Assembly (NCBI GenBank): GCA_916700875.1
Contig: CAKAKS010000031.1
Location: forward strand, 3,786,477-3,850,476
Length of the DNA stretch: 64,000 bases
Reading direction: 5' to 3'
Source of the DNA: Sebastes aleutianus
Lineage: Eukaryota > Chordata > Actinopteri > Perciformes > Sebastidae
Below the pieces are notes generated by a model. That model was given only the letters and a program-made list of their open reading frames with translations, had not been told where the DNA came from and searched no databases. The position numbers and the translations under genes are program-made. Position 1 is the first letter of the stretch. Every line of letters begins with the position of its first letter. Shown in pieces: positions 59,795 through 64,000 of this stretch.

Positions 59795-60090
59795 TTACAC
59801 TATACATCCTATATACCACTTTATAGACTGCACATATGTACATATTACATTTATTTACTGTACATACTACATTTATTTATTGACGGACTGTACACACTAT
59901 GTTCACCCATTCACTCTGTATCTTTTATATCTCTATTATTGTTTTACATTTTTTTATTCTCAATTTTTTATTCTTATTTTATTCTAACGTTTTTATCTAT
60001 TCTTTTGTTATTATACTGTTTGACTTGCACCAACATAACCAAAGCAAATTCCTAGTGTATACCTCTTACACCTGGCAATATGTAGACAAA
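59795..60090 (+). mobile_element. LINE 3' UTR-like tail
   Basis: Low-complexity 'atttatttactgtacat' region then 'ttgcaccaacataaccaaagc' and 'aaattcctagtgtata', a tail common to fish LINEs. No ORF precedes it. Confidence 0.4.
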
Positions 60091-60099
60091 TTAACCTTG

Positions 60100-61680
60100 A
60101 ACTGTAAGACTTTCTCCTCTCATGATGAAACTAAATGTTTACATTCATATGAGTGTCCCAATTTTGAGTCATGTCCTGGCTTTGATACTGGCTTTTCTTA
60201 TACTGGGTGTGACTGATTCTTACTGGTATGACTGAAAATTAGTTTTTATTCAATTGAAATATTTCCACCAAAAGATTTCTTTTCAATTATCTACTTATTT
60301 ACTCATATTCACTGATTTACTCAAGATTCTCCAAGCCGAGACCAAAGTCCGCATCCCGTGTGAAACCAACAATGTGCAGTTGTTTTTGTGTTCATAGTTA
60401 TTTTAACCCAAAACACGATGTTTTCCCTTAAACTTAACGTGTTTGTTTTTTTTGCCTGAACCTAAAGAAGTTGTAGTTTTATTGCCTGAACCTAAACAAA
60501 CCCTTTTGTTTGTGTGACGTTTCATTCAGTTTCAAACATGTTAGAACGTGTTGCTTTTCAGTTTCAGTTTCACTTTTACAACATGGTAGGCCCCTACTGA
60601 CCCACATCTATGGTACTTACAGCGACTGATAACGCCTGTTTCATGGCCTGATAACAGTTGAATTGAGTGCAGCTGCATGTGCAAAACATTACATCCGCTT
60701 CACTTCACAAGAAAATTGTCTGTAAAAGGAACATAGTATGAACATACTAACTTCCGCTGAAGGAGCTCTTTGATGTGATGTGACTCAACTTGTCTCAGAC
60801 AGTCGGACAAAATGAAATAAGATGAATTAAAGGGATGAAATTAGGCAATGAGCAAGAAACAGAGATGCAGAACAATCAGATTTAATGATTTTTCTCTTTG
60901 CATTTTGCATTTTCTTTTTATTGATTGGCTGATTTTCACAGGTCACAGTCTGATATATCAAATAAGTTTACAGTATAAGGTTTTTGCCGCTTTGAAACCT
61001 TAAGGCAATAAAAAACAATATCTTTCCAGAACATAGCCAGTGTTCATAATAGTTAAGACAAGCAGAACCCTCTAGAGGGAGCACTTACTCTTCTTCAACT
61101 ATTCATTTCAAATGGATGCACTGATCCCCCAGCTACTGTATGTTTATTTTGTTAAGTAAAAAAAAGTTTATTAAAAATTTGTTTATTTATTAGCTTTATA
61201 CAGCTATTTTGCAGACTAGTGACAAATACTTTTATTTTCCTGCAATGCTTTCAAGGGTGATCTATTGGACAGTAGTTTTTTATCCTAATGAAGGAACATT
61301 TCTGAATTAGGAAAAGGAAAATTGTCACTGACAATCATCAGAATACCTGTTCGGTATTATAACATGCTCAGAGCTACATACCTACAGCTTACACAAAGGT
61401 CAGTGGCACCTGGACAGTTGTGGTGTCTAATGTTTCCTCAGAGCATGACACAAACAGAGCATCAAGACACAACAGCAGGATGTGTGGTGTCTGTTGACAG
61501 GCCTGCGAGCACTAGCACTCACTCACAGCAGGGATATTTTGGGTACATGCAGTGCAGAGGCCTTGATTCTGGTGCAAAATCAAACAAAACTGTACTGGGA
61601 CAAGCTCTAATTTGGAGATATTTTTTTTCTTTTGGACAGGTAATCTCCTTGAGACAGGGGTCCCATTCTCGAAAGAGATC
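60100..61680. other. No gene recognised
   Basis: AT-rich intergenic DNA upstream of prrc2b. I see no exon with conserved protein content, RNA gene or clear repeat ends. Confidence 0.4.
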
Positions 61681-61689
61681 TTGTTAAAG

Positions 61690-63510
61690 CACAACAGTAA
61701 TATGACACAAAGTTACAAACAGACAGGACATTCATACAAAGACAAAATAGAACACCCATTATACAGGTGATAAGTACAAAAGTGACAGTTTAAAAACAAG
61801 AGAAAAGAGGGGATTCTGGCTGGACAGCTTCAGTTCCTGCTGTTGCAGCGTATTCCAGGTCGAGAGGGCAGAGTAGGAGAAGGCCTTTTTTTGCCAGATT
61901 CTGTTCAGACTGAGGGGATGGAGAGAGTGATGGAGCTCTGAGAGCATGGCAGCACTGTTTACGTGACATGTAAGTGGATAAATAAGTGGGCAGCAGCTCA
62001 AGGATGGATTTATAAATGAAGTAGAGCTGTTAAAGATAATAACATGTTAATGCATATTTGTTTTAATGCCACTAATTTCTTTAACGCATTAACACAATTT
62101 GCGTGAAGATAGTGGTATCATATGAAACTAGAAAACCTAATCCATTGGTACCAACCATGTCATATTAGGTTGTCGTGAAAGAGGTTAAATAACACTCTGA
62201 ACTTGCGCAAAATTTTGGCGAGGAAAAACTGGCATGGCCATTTTCAAAGGGATCCCTTGACCTCTGACCTCAAGATATGTGAATGAAAATGGGTTCTATG
62301 GGTACCCACGAGTCTCCCCTTTACAGACATGCCCACTTTATGATAATCACATGCAGTTTGGCGGGAAGTCATAGTTAAATCAGCACACTGACACACTGAC
62401 AGCTGTTGTTGCCTGTTGGGCTGCAGTTTGCCATGTTATGATTTGAGCACATTTGTTTTTATGCTAAATGTAATACCTGTGAGGGTTTCTGGACAATGTC
62501 TGTCATTGTTTTGTGTTGTTAATTGATTTCCAATAATAAATACTGTATATACTGTACATACATTTGTATAAAGCAGCATATTTGTCCACTCCCATGTTAA
62601 TAAGAGTATTAAATACTTGACAAATCTCCCTTTAAGGAACATTTTGAACAGATGAATCACGATTAACTATGGACAATCATGCGATTAATCGCAATTAAAC
62701 ATTTTAATCAATTGACAGCCCTAAAATTAAGAGATACCGGTGCAAAGTTCTGGGCATGGATAATGAATACCAGTTGACTAAAGAATACAGAGTTAATGGT
62801 GTGTAGGGGTTTAAAACGGGTTATAAATCTATGGAGCTCCGTGATAGACAGCATCCAACAGATGAAGAGAGTGAGCTGAAGTGTTCATGTACAAAACATC
62901 CCCGTAGTCCAGAAGAGGCAAGACTGTGGCAGCAACAAGCCCTTTCCTGGCATCAAAGAAGAAACAGGATTTGCTCCTAAAAAAGACGGCCAATGTTAAT
63001 CTGAATTTCCTTAAAAGATGATAAATATGAAATTTAAAAGAAAGGCTTCCATCAATTGTGATGCCTAAATATTTGTCACAATAATAGGGGTACCTTGTGA
63101 AGACATGATGCAGGGAAGAACAGCTGGCACCTTCTTTTTGCTAGAAAAGAACATAGCCTTGGGTTTGTCTGCATTTAACACTAGTCTGAGGTGGAACAGG
63201 TGTGACTGAGTAGTGTAAAAAAGATGTCAAACCTTTCTGCTGAATGTGGATGTGGTTTAGTTCAGAAATGGTGGGGAGTACAATTATTTTTGAAGTTGTG
63301 CGCACGACTCTGTCCGTCAGTTTTTTTCTTGTGGGCTTTAGAATTGCAATAGTTATTGAGAAGGTGAGCACACTCTCTATTACCTCTCTGTAGAACAGTA
63401 ACATTGCAACCTTTGACACACCACATTTCCTAAGCTGTCTTAAAAAGAATAGTCTTTGGGTAATTGTGTTTATGTGGAAACTTTGCCTCGACGGAGGCAC
63501 TAATAATAAA
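61690..63510 (-). mobile_element. LINE ORF2 C-terminal fragment, split by a MITE
   Basis: Minus strand reads, with several frame breaks, RLFFLRQLRKCGVSKVAMLLFY and VIESVLTFSI (63460-63330), KLTDRVVRTTSKIIV, then near 63170-62740 LNADKPKAMFFSSKK, GTPIIVT, ALRFITRFK-like parts. After the insert at 62022-62723 it continues with FIYKSILELLPTYLS and ALSTWNTLQQQELK (62030-61840). These are the post-polymerase parts of a fish non-LTR element. Non-functional. Confidence 0.65.
62022..62723. mobile_element. hAT-like MITE inserted in a LINE
   Basis: TAGAGCTGTTAAAG / CAATTGACAGCCCTA ends; flanks AAATGAAG / AAATTAAG (7 of 8). About 700 bp, non-coding, and the most complete copy of this family in the window. 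Confidence 0.82.
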
Positions 63511-64000
63511 CATGTGAACAATCATCCTCTGGGATCCAAGTATGTCCACAGCAAATCTATTGGAAATCTGTCTGTCATTTCTCAAAGCTGCAATTCCTCA
63601 GATTGTGTTGTAGGACATTGCATCATGCTGTGTACCAACCAGACGACTAACTTCGATTGAACTTTATCTGAACCCGATTTTTTAGGTTGCAGTCTATGTT
63701 TGCAGCAGTGATATTTAATGTCAAAGTCTCACAGATGTATAGAGTTGAGAGGACAAAAGACCTTGTGCTCCACACATTCTCAAACTTTGAGCCTGTAAAT
63801 GCTTCATATTAAGGACATGTGTCTTTGCTGCTCTACACTGCTCGATCAAAACATTTTTTTAAAAATGAAACATTTGCTTTAAATGTGCTTTGACTGCTGC
63901 AACTCTTTCCGATCTGACTCCCTCTCTCTGCCAGAGAGTTTTTTTAAAGCAGTTTCTGTTCCTGCTATTGAGGGTACCGAACTGTTTCAGAGCATACACC
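63511..64000. other. No gene recognised
   Basis: Sequence to the right edge; may be further LINE remains on the minus strand, but I cannot support it. Confidence 0.3.

Noticed and set aside
1..64000. CRISPR array, operon, phage or other prokaryote-type system
   Set aside because: The tandem arrays present are eukaryotic micro- and minisatellites without spacers, and the genes are spliced.

Overview
This 64 kb window reads as nuclear DNA of a ray-finned fish, probably a percomorph teleost. The exon sequences are vertebrate orthologues, introns are short to moderate, and the intronic and intergenic DNA is full of small non-autonomous DNA transposons (hAT-like with 8-bp target duplications, TTAA-flanked), a Tc1-like remnant, tRNA-derived SINEs and LINE tails. 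Nothing suggests a bacterial, viral or plasmid source.

All three genes I can support lie on the minus strand. (1) The 5' part of dym (dymeclin) occupies 827-13335. Six coding exons give residues 1 to about 205 and the gene runs off the left edge; a non-coding first exon and promoter probably sit near 16.56-16.8 kb. (2) A small three-exon gene at 20240-21405 encodes a 134-residue, probably coiled-coil protein that I do not recognise. (3) A complete prrc2b gene has 30 coding exons from 54118 down to 27857, a 3' UTR of about 2.1 kb ending near 25.7 kb, and a non-coding first exon and promoter near 58.5-58.7 kb. The joined prrc2b frame is 6693 nt (2230 residues), almost the length of human PRRC2B, and every intron has consistent phase and GT/AG ends. 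dym encodes a Golgi-associated secretory-pathway protein; PRRC2B is an RNA-binding protein linked to translation initiation and stress granules. The window gives no reason to think they act together.

Layout: 1-13.3 kb dym coding exons among many MITEs; 13.3-16.8 kb dym intron 1 with an imperfect 0.6-kb duplication and a LINE tail, then the probable dym promoter; 17-20 kb repeats, including a foldback element and a 38-bp minisatellite; 20.2-21.4 kb the small gene; 22-25.7 kb repeats; 25.7-58.7 kb prrc2b; 58.8-64 kb repeats (a TTAA element between 120-bp direct repeats, and a minus-strand LINE fragment split by a hAT-like MITE).

I found no previously undescribed multi-gene system. The items most worth a second look are the unrecognised small gene, two tandem (NAGNAG) splice acceptors in prrc2b, a GA microsatellite touching the dym start codon, transposons nested in one another with readable target duplications, and a minisatellite that seems to have grown from one unit of a dispersed repeat.
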